Source: Amycolatopsis balhimycina FH 1894 (GTDB lineage: Bacteria > Actinomycetota > Actinomycetes > Mycobacteriales > Pseudonocardiaceae). Taken from it: a stretch of DNA of 64,000 nucleotides. The first letter of the stretch is position 1. Each line of letters opens with the position of its first letter. The notes below the pieces were generated by a model, which was given only the letters and a program-made list of their open reading frames with translations, made no database searches and was not told where the DNA came from. The translations under genes were made by a program, and so were the position numbers. Positions 1 to 7,692 of the stretch are shown piece after piece. The stretch covers positions 6,883,533 through 6,947,532 of the forward strand of contig NZ_KB913037.1 of the NCBI RefSeq assembly GCF_000384295.1, given 5' to 3'.

Positions 1-1625
1 GTCGACCAGGCGGGTGGCCTGCCCCGCAACGAGACCAGCGCCATTGCGCCGAACGCCAAGGGTACCGACCAGGGTGCCGGTTGCTGCACCAAGATCGCCA
101 CCCAGCCGCGCAGCGGCGGCCCGGCGAGGGCGAACAGGATCGAGCCGGACGACGCGACCAGCCCGGTCAGCACCCCGGCGATCCCGCCGGTCGCGGTCAG
201 CCGCGGCCACCAGATGCCGAGCACGAGCAGCGGGCAGAACGTCGACGCGGCGACGGTGAAGCCCCACGTGACCAGGACGCCGGCGTCGAGCTCTGCCGAG
301 CGCAGCGCCAGCAGCACCATCACCCCGGCGACGCCGAACACGGCGATCCGCAGCCGCCGCAGCTCGCCGGGCACGAGGTCGTGGGCGATCGCGCCGGACA
401 TCACCAGCAGCAGGCCGAGCGACGTCGCCAGGAACGCCGCGAACGCGCCGGCCGTCAGCAGCGCCGTGAACAGGCCGCCGGCCCAGCCACTGTCCACTTG
501 GTACGGAAGCGCGACGACCACGGTGTCGGTCGCGCCGGAGAGGTACAGCCCGGGGACGAGGACCCGCCCGAGCACGCCGTAGACGCCGGGGAAGAGGTAG
601 AAGACGCCGAGCAGCGCGACCGTGATCGCGGCGGTGCGGCGCGCGGCGCGGCCGTCCGGGCTGGTGTGGAAGCGCATGAGGACGTGCGGGAGGCCCATCG
701 TGCCGAGCATGGTCGCGACCAGGACGGCCCACGTGCCGAGCAGCGGGTAGCCCTGGTCGCCGAGGTCGAGCAGCGGGCGCCGCCAGTCCGGGCCGCCGAG
801 CGCGGCGCCGCCGCGGACCGCCGGGACGGCCGCGCCCGTGGCGAACCTGACCTCGTCCTGGCTGCGCGCGGTGAATTCGCCCGGCGGCAGGGTTTCGACG
901 ACGCCGTTGCGCCGGACGGGGGTCGGTTCGCGGATCTCCATGGTGACGTCGACCTCGAACCGCACCGGGGTCTCGCGGGCGAAGTGGGTGAACTCGACGG
1001 GGTTGAGCGCGTCGGTCCGGTTGACCGCGCCGGCCTGCAGCACCAGCCAGATCGCCGGGACGAGGAACAGCAGCAGCTTCAGGACGAACTGGAACGCCTG
1101 CACGTACGTCGCCGCGCGCATGCCGCCGAGGGCCAGGGTGACGCTGACCGCGGCACCGGCCACCACCACGCCGACCCAGTACGGGGTGCCGCCGACCGCG
1201 GCGAGCACCAGGCCGGCGGTGCGGAACTGCGGTACGACGTAGATGGTGCCGATCACGAGCACGACGACGGCGGCGAGGCGGCGCAGCGCGGGGGAGTTGA
1301 GCCGGGCTTCGGCGAAGTCGGGGACGGTCAGCGCGCCCGACCGCCGCATCGGCGCGGCGACGAGCACGAGCATCGCGATGTAGCCGGCGGTGAAGCCGAC
1401 CGGGTACCAGAGCGCGCCGATGCCGTCCTTGACGACGAGCCCGGCGATGCCGAGGAACGACGCGGCGCTGAGGTACTCGCCCGAGACGGCGGCCGAGTTC
1501 ACCAGCGGCGAGATCCGCCGGGACGCCACGAGGAAGTCCGACGTCGTGCGCATCGCGGCGACCCCGCGGACGCCGATGAGCAGCGTCACGAGCACGACCG
1601 GTGCGACAGCGAGCGCGACTCCCAC
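1..1625 (-). CDS. sodium:solute symporter (SSS family), 3' end beyond window
   Basis: Integral membrane transporter of the SSS family, closest in style to cation/monocarboxylate carriers of the ActP/MctC type, which import acetate, pyruvate or propionate with Na+ or H+. Reading from a GTG at 1625 the frame stays open for about 541 codons of alternating hydrophobic segments and leaves the window close to its C-terminus. Early residues SGEYLSAASFLGIAGL and the following GLWYPVGFTAGY-like stretch are typical of the family. An AGGA lies about 8 bases before the GTG. It is the last gene of a minus-strand run encoding a kinase, regulator and small membrane protein, so the two-component system probably controls this carrier. 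The substrate is not determined by the sequence. Confidence 0.85.
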   Translation of the reverse strand, partial: MGVALAVAPVVLVTLLIGVRGVAAMRTTSDFLVASRRISPLVNSAAVSGEYLSAASFLGIAGLVVKDGIGALWYPVGFTAGYIAMLVLVAAPMRRSGALTVPDFAEARLNSPALRRLAAVVVLVIGTIYVVPQFRTAGLVLAAVGGTPYWVGVVVAGAAVSVTLALGGMRAATYVQAFQFVLKLLLFLVPAIWLVLQAGAVNRTDALNPVEFTHFARETPVRFEVDVTMEIREPTPVRRNGVVETLPPGEFTARSQDEVRFATGAAVPAVRGGAALGGPDWRRPLLDLGDQGYPLLGTWAVLVATMLGTMGLPHVLMRFHTSPDGRAARRTAAITVALLGVFYLFPGVYGVLGRVLVPGLYLSGATDTVVVALPYQVDSGWAGGLFTALLTAGAFAAFLATSLGLLLVMSGAIAHDLVPGELRRLRIAVFGVAGVMVLLALRSAELDAGVLVTWGFTVAASTFCPLLVLGIWWPRLTATGGIAGVLTGLVASSGSILFALAGPPLRGWVAILVQQPAPWSVPLAFGAMALVSLRGRPPAWS

Positions 1626-1644
1626 TAGCCGGTCCTGCCATCGA

Positions 1645-1701
1645 AGTCCGTGAATGGCACATTGAGGGACGTCAAGTCCCTCAATGTGCCATTCACGGAC
1701 T
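1645..1701. repeat. intercistronic hairpin repeat, copy 1
   Basis: A perfect inverted repeat: 26-base arms (1645-1670 and 1676-1701) around a 5-base loop. The arm contains GTGAATGGCACATTGAGGG. It fills most of the 82-base gap between the small membrane protein (stop at 1708) and the symporter (start 1625). No U-tract follows, so it is not a classical intrinsic terminator. The same arm occurs again at 13251-13301, so it is a dispersed element and not a private structure of this operon. Confidence 0.9.
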
Positions 1702-1707
1702 CGGAGG

Positions 1708-2058
1708 TCACTGGTCGTCCTCGAGGCGTTCGGCGCGGCGGAGCTGCCAGCGGGCCAGCAGGGCCATCGCCGGGTACGGCAGGACCGCCAGCATCAGCCA
1801 CGACAGCGGAATCCCCAGCAGCCGCACGGAGTCCAGGCCGGGGAACGCCGCGAAGATCCCGGGCAGGCCGAGCAGCAGCGCGAACATCAGCGCCAGCGCG
1901 GGCACGCCGTGACGTCGTTGCGCGCGGTACAGCGCCGTGGCGCGCTGGGTGTCGCCCGCGGGCAGCCGCGTCTGGCGCCAGCGGCCGCGTGACCGGCGCC
2001 GTGCGTGCGCGAGCCGGGTTTGCGGGCTGGTCACGGCCACACGGCGGATCTTGCTCAT
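1708..2058 (-). CDS. small two-helix membrane protein, probable symporter partner
   Basis: A 116-residue protein with a basic N-terminal third (residues 1-48) followed by two hydrophobic segments, about 50-72 and 80-100. The position directly before an SSS transporter and the two-helix layout match the small accessory proteins (DUF485-like or similar) that accompany SSS carriers, although I cannot show membership of a named family. The ATG (2056-2058) overlaps the TGA of the LytTR regulator by four bases, which fixes the start and implies translational coupling. Function as a transporter subunit is inference from position. Confidence 0.7.
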   Translation of the reverse strand: MSKIRRVAVTSPQTRLAHARRRSRGRWRQTRLPAGDTQRATALYRAQRRHGVPALALMFALLLGLPGIFAAFPGLDSVRLLGIPLSWLMLAVLPYPAMALLARWQLRRAERLEDDQ

Positions 2059-2810
2059 CGCGCGCCCGGGCCGAGCTGGCCGCGCTGGGCGGCTTCCAGC
2101 AACCTGTCGCGCAGGTCGCGGGCGTGGCGCCGGCTGACCGGGACGTCGCCGGCCTCGGTGTGGGCCAGCAGGCCGCCCGCGGTGTCGCTGCGCAGCTCCA
2201 GTACCGCTCCCACCGCCACCAGGAACCCGCGGTGGACCCGGCTGAATCCGGTGCCCTCCCAGTACTCCTCGAGCCGCGAGATCGGCATCCGCACCAGGTG
2301 CACGCCGCCGCGGGTGTGCAGCCGGACGTAGTCGCCGTGGGCCTCGACGAACAGGACGTCGTCGCGGCGGACGTACCGGGTGCGTCCGCCCGACTCGACC
2401 GGGAGCGCGGCCATCGCGTCCGGGGTCGGGCGCGACGCCGGTGCCGCCATCCGCCGCACCTTCGCCAACGCCGCCGAAAGCCGTTCGGCGCGGACCGGTT
2501 TGAGCAGGTAGTCGACGGCGCCGATTCCGTATGCCGCCACCGCGTGCCCGTCGTGCGCCGTGACGAACACGATCACCGGCGGCTCGCTCAGCTTCGCCAG
2601 CAGGGACGCGAGTTCGAGACCGTCGAGGCCCGGCATCGAGATGTCGAGGAACACCGCGTCGAAGCGGTCGGCCTGCAGCAGCTTCAATGCCTTCAGCGCG
2701 TCGGCCGCGCCGACGACTTCGCCGACATCGGGCGCTTCGCCGAGCATGCGGCAGAGCTCGTCCAGGGCCGGTGGCAGGTCGTCGACGGCGAGGACGCGCA
2801 GGCCGGTCAC
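2055..2810 (-). CDS. LytTR-type DNA-binding response regulator
   Basis: A 251-residue response regulator. The receiver domain (about 1-120) has the acidic pair D10-D11, phosphoacceptor D56 in FLDISMP, T84 and K104 in LLKPV. The LytTR DNA-binding domain (about 145-245) contains ARYVRR-DDVLFVEAHGDYV and FSRVHRGFLV-type strands. The GTG at 2810 overlaps the kinase stop codon by four bases. It forms the output half of a LytS/LytTR pair and by position should control the symporter genes downstream, comparable with BtsSR/YpdAB systems that control pyruvate carriers in Enterobacteria. The ligand of this system is unknown. Confidence 0.92.
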   Translation of the reverse strand: MTGLRVLAVDDLPPALDELCRMLGEAPDVGEVVGAADALKALKLLQADRFDAVFLDISMPGLDGLELASLLAKLSEPPVIVFVTAHDGHAVAAYGIGAVDYLLKPVRAERLSAALAKVRRMAAPASRPTPDAMAALPVESGGRTRYVRRDDVLFVEAHGDYVRLHTRGGVHLVRMPISRLEEYWEGTGFSRVHRGFLVAVGAVLELRSDTAGGLLAHTEAGDVPVSRRHARDLRDRLLEAAQRGQLGPGAR

Positions 2811-3853
2811 GGCAGCACCCCCGGCTGGAACCGCGGCACCCGCACGACGACCCGGGTGCCCGCGCCGACCTCGGTCTCCACCGTGAGGCCGTACCAGGCG
2901 CCGTAGACGTCCCGCAACCGTCTGTCCACATTGGCCAGTCCGAGACCGGCCGGGTCGTCCTCCCCGACGCGGCCGGCGAGGAGGTCCGCCGCCCGCTTCG
3001 GATCCATGCCGACCCCGTCGTCCTCGACGAAGATCACGCAGTCGTTCCCTTCCGCCTGGCCGTGCACGTGGACCTGCCCGGTGCCCGACCGCGGCTCGAT
3101 GCCGTGCCGGATCGCGTTCTCCACCAGGGGTTCCAGCACGAGGTACGGGACGGCGACGGCGAGGATCTCCGGCGCGACCCGCACCTGGACGCGCAGCCGT
3201 TCGCCGAGCACCGCCTTCTGCAGCGCCAGGTACGTCTCGATCGCGCGGAACTCCTCGGCGACGACGGTGTATTCGCCGTGCCGGGCGAGGCTGTAGCGGG
3301 TGTAGTCGGCGAAGTCGAGCATGAGGTCGCGGGCCCGGTCGGGGTCCGAGCGCACCAGCGACGCGATGACCGTGAGCGCGTTGTAGACGAAGTGCGGGGA
3401 CATCTCCGCCCGCAGCGCCCGCAGTTCGGCCTGCGCGGCCTGTTCCGCCGACGCCTCGAGCCGGGCTCGTTCGAGGGCCTGGACGACGAGGTCCGCGGCC
3501 TCGCCCGCGACCGCGTCCCGGACGTCGCCCACGACCAGCAGCGCCCCGGCGAGTTCGTCGCGGACGTGCAGCGGCAGCCCGAGGACGTCCGGCGCGGAGC
3601 CGGGTTCCTCGGTGTGCAACACGCCTTCGAGCACCGAAGCGACGGCGTCGTCGGGCCCCGGCCGTCCGGACCACAGCAGTGCGCCGGACAGGTCGGTGAG
3701 GCCGAGGCCGGGGAAGCCGAACAGCCGGCGCAGGCGATGCGCGGCGCGGCGGGCGCGAGTGCCGGACAGGCCGTCGCGCAGGTCGTCGGTGATCCGGCGG
3801 GCGGCGGCGAGCACCGGCAGCGGGTCGGCGCGGGACGCCGGGCGCAGGTGCAC
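2807..3853 (-). CDS. LytS-type sensor histidine kinase (soluble)
   Basis: A 348-residue sensor kinase of the His_kinase/LytS class. The H-box SPHFVYNALTVIASL lies near residue 153, followed by a conserved LVENAIRHGIEP N-box and HATPase motifs VEDDGVGM and GLGLANVDRRL. Residues about 15-140 form a GAF-like sensory region without membrane segments, so the kinase should sense a cytoplasmic signal. I chose the GTG at 3853 because a GGGGAGG sits 9 bases upstream; the frame is open further back but only through sequence opposite the next gene. It is coupled by a 4-base overlap to the LytTR regulator. Confidence 0.88.
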   Translation of the reverse strand: MHLRPASRADPLPVLAAARRITDDLRDGLSGTRARRAAHRLRRLFGFPGLGLTDLSGALLWSGRPGPDDAVASVLEGVLHTEEPGSAPDVLGLPLHVRDELAGALLVVGDVRDAVAGEAADLVVQALERARLEASAEQAAQAELRALRAEMSPHFVYNALTVIASLVRSDPDRARDLMLDFADYTRYSLARHGEYTVVAEEFRAIETYLALQKAVLGERLRVQVRVAPEILAVAVPYLVLEPLVENAIRHGIEPRSGTGQVHVHGQAEGNDCVIFVEDDGVGMDPKRAADLLAGRVGEDDPAGLGLANVDRRLRDVYGAWYGLTVETEVGAGTRVVVRVPRFQPGVLP

Positions 3854-3897
3854 GGTGAGCGGCCTCCCCTCGGCAGCGGTGTCCAGGGGAACAGATC

Positions 3898-4617
3898 CTA
3901 CGGCCAAGCCGCGTCCTCCCGGTCGGTCAGCACCTGGGCGTGGCGGCGGAACCAGCGCCAGATGCGGTAGTCGTCCATCGCCGTCACCGGGGCGGGCGGC
4001 GGCTCCTCGGCCAGGAGGCTCGCGTCGGCCGGGTACGGCCGGTCGGGCAGGGAGACCCAACCGGTCGTGCGGGTCTCCTTCACCGCCACCCGCACCGGCC
4101 GGAAGGTCGTCGGGTCGAGTCCCTCGCTGTGCCGCACGACCTCGTCGAAGAACCACGCCGACGTGATCAGCGCGAGCACGCCGTTCGAGGACTTGAGCGC
4201 CTGCTTCAGCGGCGGGGCCGCCAGGAGCCGGAACACCTGGTTGATCGCCGGTGCGGTGACGCCGTGGTCGTCGTAGGCGACCTCGCCCGCGTGCAGTGCC
4301 ATCCGCAGCCGGATCCGCGCCCCGGCGGGGTGCGTCCGGTTGTGCCGGTGCAGCGCCACGGCGAGGGCGGTGGGCAGGAACTCGACGAAGGGCCCTTTCG
4401 GGATCTCCGGTGGGGCGAGGACGAAGACGCCGTCGCCGCAGTCCTGGTCCTGGCAGTCCGTCCAGGGGACGCCGGCGTCGTCGAACGCCCGGGACAGCGC
4501 GCGGTACAGCCCGTCGCGCAACGCCAGGCGGTGTGGGGTCGTCCTGTGCTGGTCGCCGTAGCCCTCGACGTCCACGGCGAAGATCGTCCGGTGCATCGCC
4601 GGCCGCTCGTAGTTCAT
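3898..4617 (-). CDS. class III nucleotidyl cyclase-fold protein, probably non-catalytic
   Basis: A 239-residue soluble protein. FAVDVEGYGDQ near residue 14, DCGDGVFVLAP near 55-65 and MALHAGEVAYDDHGVTAPAINQVFRLL around 105-130 follow the order of class III adenylyl/guanylyl cyclase homology domains, but several catalytic metal and transition-state positions look replaced. Such proteins are common in actinomycetes as unassigned regulators. The ATG at 4617 has GGGAGG 6 bases upstream; a further in-frame ATG at 4665 would add a Met/His-rich extension without a better ribosome site. It ends 44 bases before the kinase start and may share its transcript. Confidence 0.6.
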   Translation of the reverse strand: MNYERPAMHRTIFAVDVEGYGDQHRTTPHRLALRDGLYRALSRAFDDAGVPWTDCQDQDCGDGVFVLAPPEIPKGPFVEFLPTALAVALHRHNRTHPAGARIRLRMALHAGEVAYDDHGVTAPAINQVFRLLAAPPLKQALKSSNGVLALITSAWFFDEVVRHSEGLDPTTFRPVRVAVKETRTTGWVSLPDRPYPADASLLAEEPPPAPVTAMDDYRIWRWFRRHAQVLTDREDAAWP

Positions 4618-4820
4618 CGCACCCTCCCTGCGATCATGCAGGTGCTGATGCATCTGCATGTGCAAGTGAGTGTGACGCCAGACACCGGATCGGGGGAACG
4701 GGCCCTGCGGTGAGCGGTTCCCTCACCGCGGTAACCGGTAGTAACCGACTACGGGCGGTGAAAAGCCCTGGTGAAGCGGGTAGCGATCGAGACGCACAGC
4801 TCTCATAGGGCGCTGACGGA

Positions 4821-4849
4821 CGGAGCCGCACCACGCGAGTGCGGCTCCG
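4821..4849. terminator. hairpin after the sugar transporter operon
   Basis: Ten-base perfect arms (4821-4830 and 4840-4849, CGGAGCCGCA) with a 9-base loop lie 8 bases beyond the stop codon of the sugar-binding protein. No clear U-run follows, so termination is probable but not certain. Confidence 0.6.
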
Positions 4850-4856
4850 CGGGCGG

Positions 4857-5852
4857 TCAGCAGCTCTGCTTGTAGAAGTACTGCGAGTTGGCGTCCATGT
4901 CGGCTTTGGTGATCGAGTGCAGCTGCGCGGTCAGGTTCCGCGTCACCGCCTTGCCCTCGACGTCCGCGACGGCCTGCTGGACGCCCTGAGTGCCGATCGA
5001 CGCCGGGTCCTGGGCGATCAGGGCCTGGTACTGGCCGTTCTTCAGGCCTTCGACCTCGGACGGGCTGGCGTCGAAGCCGATCAGGTTGACCGCGCCGACC
5101 TTGCCCGCGTTGCGCAGGCCGGTCGCCGCGCCTTCGCCGGTGTTGAGGTTGGTCGCGAAGATGCCGACGAGGTCCGGGGTCGACGACAGGGCGGCCGTCA
5201 CCTTGGCCGCGGCCTGGTCGGGCTCGTTCTGGGTGAACTGGACGCCGATCGACTTCAGGTTCGGGGTGTTCTTCAGCTCGTCTTCGAAGCCCTTGGCGCG
5301 GGCGGCCGTGGTCGACGTGCCGGCGATCGTGTCGAGCACCAGGACCGAGCCGCTCTTGCCGGCCGCGAGCTTCGCCATCGTCTGCGCCGCGAGCTTCCCG
5401 CCCGCGGTGTTGTCGGACGAGACGGACGACGCGGCCACGCTCGTGTCCTTGAGCGCGGTGTCGACCTCGACGATCTTGGCGCCGCGGGCCTTGACCTGCT
5501 GGATCGGCGCGAGCATCGCCGTGTCGTCGGTCGGCGCGATGAGCAACGCCGCCGGCGGGTTCGAGCCGAGGGCGTTGACCAGCTGGGTCTGCAGGGGAGC
5601 GTCGAACTTCTGCGGTGCCTGCGTGGTCAGCTCGTAGCCGAGCTTCTTCGCCTCGGCCTCCGCACCGCACTGCAGCGAGATGTAGAACGGCTCGGCCTGC
5701 ACGCCGGGGATCAGCGCCAGCTTCTTGCCGCCGACCGGCTTGGCCGAGTCACCGGACCCGGTCTGCCCGACCGTGCCGGACCCGCACGCGGTGAGCAGGG
5801 CGGCGGCGGAGACCGCGGCACCCATGGCGGTGAGAGTCTTGGTCAGCTTCAT
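4857..5852 (-). CDS. sugar ABC transporter substrate-binding lipoprotein
   Basis: A 331-residue periplasmic-binding protein of the ribose/xylose/fructose type (Peripla_BP_4). The N-terminus is a lipoprotein signal with lipobox LLTAC around residues 19-23, then a Ser/Gly linker, then two Rossmann-like lobes with LIAPTDDTAM and GIFATNLNTGEGA segments. A GAGG lies upstream of the ATG. It is the promoter-distal gene of the operon that also encodes the permease, ATPase and isomerase. With two mannosidases divergent from the operon, the likely ligand is mannose or a short mannoside, which is inference. Confidence 0.9.
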   Translation of the reverse strand: MKLTKTLTAMGAAVSAAALLTACGSGTVGQTGSGDSAKPVGGKKLALIPGVQAEPFYISLQCGAEAEAKKLGYELTTQAPQKFDAPLQTQLVNALGSNPPAALLIAPTDDTAMLAPIQQVKARGAKIVEVDTALKDTSVAASSVSSDNTAGGKLAAQTMAKLAAGKSGSVLVLDTIAGTSTTAARAKGFEDELKNTPNLKSIGVQFTQNEPDQAAAKVTAALSSTPDLVGIFATNLNTGEGAATGLRNAGKVGAVNLIGFDASPSEVEGLKNGQYQALIAQDPASIGTQGVQQAVADVEGKAVTRNLTAQLHSITKADMDANSQYFYKQSC

Positions 5853-5881
5853 TCGTAAGCACCTCTTCGTACTCGGGGAAA

Positions 5882-6931
5882 TCAGCGGGAGTTGCGGCGA
5901 CGGCGGCGCCGCTGGTCGAACCAGACCGCGGCGATCAGGACCCAGCTGACGATGAACATCTGCCAGAAGTCCTGGACGTGGATGATGTTGAAGCCCTTGC
6001 GCAGCACCGCGGGGATGAACACCCCGATCACCGTGCCCAGGATCGTGCCGACGCCGCCGAAGAGGCTGGTGCCGCCCATCACGACCGCGGCGATGGCGTT
6101 GAGGTTGTCGGTGGTGTGCCCGGAGATGGTCGTCGAGTTGTAGTAGGCCAGCGACAGGAACCCGGCGATCCCGGCCAGGAAACCCGTGAGCGTGTACACC
6201 TTCAGCAGGTGGGCGGTGACGCCGATGCCGACCCGGCGCGCGCCCTCGGCGTTGGAGCCCACCGCGAACGTGTACCGGCCGAACTTCGTCGTCCGCAGCA
6301 GCCACGCCCCGATCACGGTGATCACGATCGCCACGATCACCAGGTTCGGCACGACGCCGAAGGACGTGCCGTAGCCGAGGGTCCGGGTGAGGGCGGCCGG
6401 CACGGTGCGCAGGTCCGAGCCGCCGTTGAGCAGGTAGGCGGTGGCCAGGGAAGCGCCCATGGTGCCGAGCGTGACGATCAGCGGCGGGAGCTTCGCCAGC
6501 GCGACGAGGGCGCCGTTGATCAGGCCCCAGATCGTGCCGGTGACCACGGCGACCACGAGCCCGACGACGATCACGCCCCAGCCCGCCTGCGACGCGTCGC
6601 CGCCGGACAACGCCTCCATCGTCTTGCCCCCGACCATGCCGGAGAGGATCAGCACCGAGCCGACCGAGAGGTCGATGCCCGACGTGATGATCACGAACGT
6701 CATGCCGACGGAAAGGATGAGCAGGACGGAGGACTCGATGAACAGCGTCTGGAAGGTGAACAGCGTCGGGAAGGTGTCCGGCGCGATCACGCTGAACAGC
6801 ACGACCAGGGCCAGCAGGACCAGCCCGATCCAGAACGTGTTGGCCTCGACCAGGCGTTTGCCCAGCGGCCGCTTGCCGAAGCCCGCCTCGGGGGATTCCT
6901 GGATGTCCTTCCGGGGAGTGGACACGGTCAC
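5882..6931 (-). CDS. sugar ABC transporter permease (BPD_transp_2)
   Basis: A 349-residue permease of the RbsC/FrcC type with about nine to ten transmembrane segments. Landmarks are FVIITSGIDLSVGSVLILSG near the first third, the cytoplasmic loop GSNAEGARRVGIGV and AVVMGGTSLFGG-VGT near the C-terminus. The GTG at 6931 overlaps the ATPase stop by four bases. Only one permease gene is present, so the transporter probably uses a homodimer, as usual in this subfamily. Confidence 0.93.
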   Translation of the reverse strand: MTVSTPRKDIQESPEAGFGKRPLGKRLVEANTFWIGLVLLALVVLFSVIAPDTFPTLFTFQTLFIESSVLLILSVGMTFVIITSGIDLSVGSVLILSGMVGGKTMEALSGGDASQAGWGVIVVGLVVAVVTGTIWGLINGALVALAKLPPLIVTLGTMGASLATAYLLNGGSDLRTVPAALTRTLGYGTSFGVVPNLVIVAIVITVIGAWLLRTTKFGRYTFAVGSNAEGARRVGIGVTAHLLKVYTLTGFLAGIAGFLSLAYYNSTTISGHTTDNLNAIAAVVMGGTSLFGGVGTILGTVIGVFIPAVLRKGFNIIHVQDFWQMFIVSWVLIAAVWFDQRRRRRRNSR

Positions 6932-7692
6932 GCGGCCTCCTCTTGGACGAGCGCGCCGGTCATCGCGGCGACGAGGTCTTCGAGCTTCGTGTCCGAGCCG
7001 GTGAACCGGGCGACGCGCTTGCCCAGCCGCAGCACCTCGACGCGGTCGGCGACCGACAGCACCTCGGGCATGTTGTGGCTGATCAGCACGACGGCGATGC
7101 CCTTGTCGCGCACCTTCTTGATGACGTCGAGCACGCGCTCGCGCTGTACGACGCCGAGCGCCGCCGTCGGCTCGTCCATGAACACGACCTTCGACGCCCA
7201 CACGACCGAACGCGCGACCGCGACGCTCTGGCGCTGGCCGCCGGACAGCGAGCCGATCGGGACGTCGGTGCTCTGCAGCGTCACGCCGAGCCGCTGGAAC
7301 TCTTCGACGGCCCGCCGCCGCATCTCGTTCTTGTCGAGCATGCCGAGCTTGCCGAGGATGCCCTTGCGGTGGATTTCGCGGCCGAGGAACAGGTTCGCCG
7401 CCGGGTCGAGCTCGGGTGCGACGGCGAGGTCCTGGTAGACGGTCTCGATACCCAGGCGCCGCGCGGTGGTCGGCGAGTCGAAGTGCACCTCGGCGCCGTC
7501 GAGGAGGATCTTCCCCGACATCGGCTGCTCCGCGCCGGAGAGGCATTTGACCAAAGTGGACTTCCCGGCGCCGTTGTCGCCGATCAACGCCGTCACTTCG
7601 CCGGCGCGGGCCTGGAACGACGCGCCCCGCAGGGCTTCGACGGATCCGTAGTGCTTGGTCACCTCGACCGCGTCCAGGAGGATTTCGCTCAT
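6928..7692 (-). CDS. sugar ABC transporter ATP-binding protein
   Basis: A 254-residue single-module ATPase of the FrcA type: Walker A GDNGAGKST near residue 37, signature LSGGQRQ near 146, Walker B VVFMDEP near 167 and the switch His in LISHNM. Ribose-type transporters often have two fused ATPase modules; this is the one-module variant. The ATG overlaps the end of the isomerase gene (ATGA), so binding protein, permease and ATPase are one unit with the isomerase. Confidence 0.93.
   Translation of the reverse strand: MSEILLDAVEVTKHYGSVEALRGASFQARAGEVTALIGDNGAGKSTLVKCLSGAEQPMSGKILLDGAEVHFDSPTTARRLGIETVYQDLAVAPELDPAANLFLGREIHRKGILGKLGMLDKNEMRRRAVEEFQRLGVTLQSTDVPIGSLSGGQRQSVAVARSVVWASKVVFMDEPTAALGVVQRERVLDVIKKVRDKGIAVVLISHNMPEVLSVADRVEVLRLGKRVARFTGSDTKLEDLVAAMTGALVQEEAA

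Noticed and set aside
81..1628. Long plus-strand open frame opposite the symporter
   Set aside because: Composition is charged and repetitive (Arg, Asp, Glu), no domain, while the minus strand reads as an SSS transporter with proper membrane segments.
4618..4665. Met/His-rich N-terminal extension (MHMQMHQHLH) of the cyclase-fold protein
   Set aside because: The ATG at 4617 has a better ribosome site (GGGAGG at 6 bases) and the extension is not supported by any known domain.
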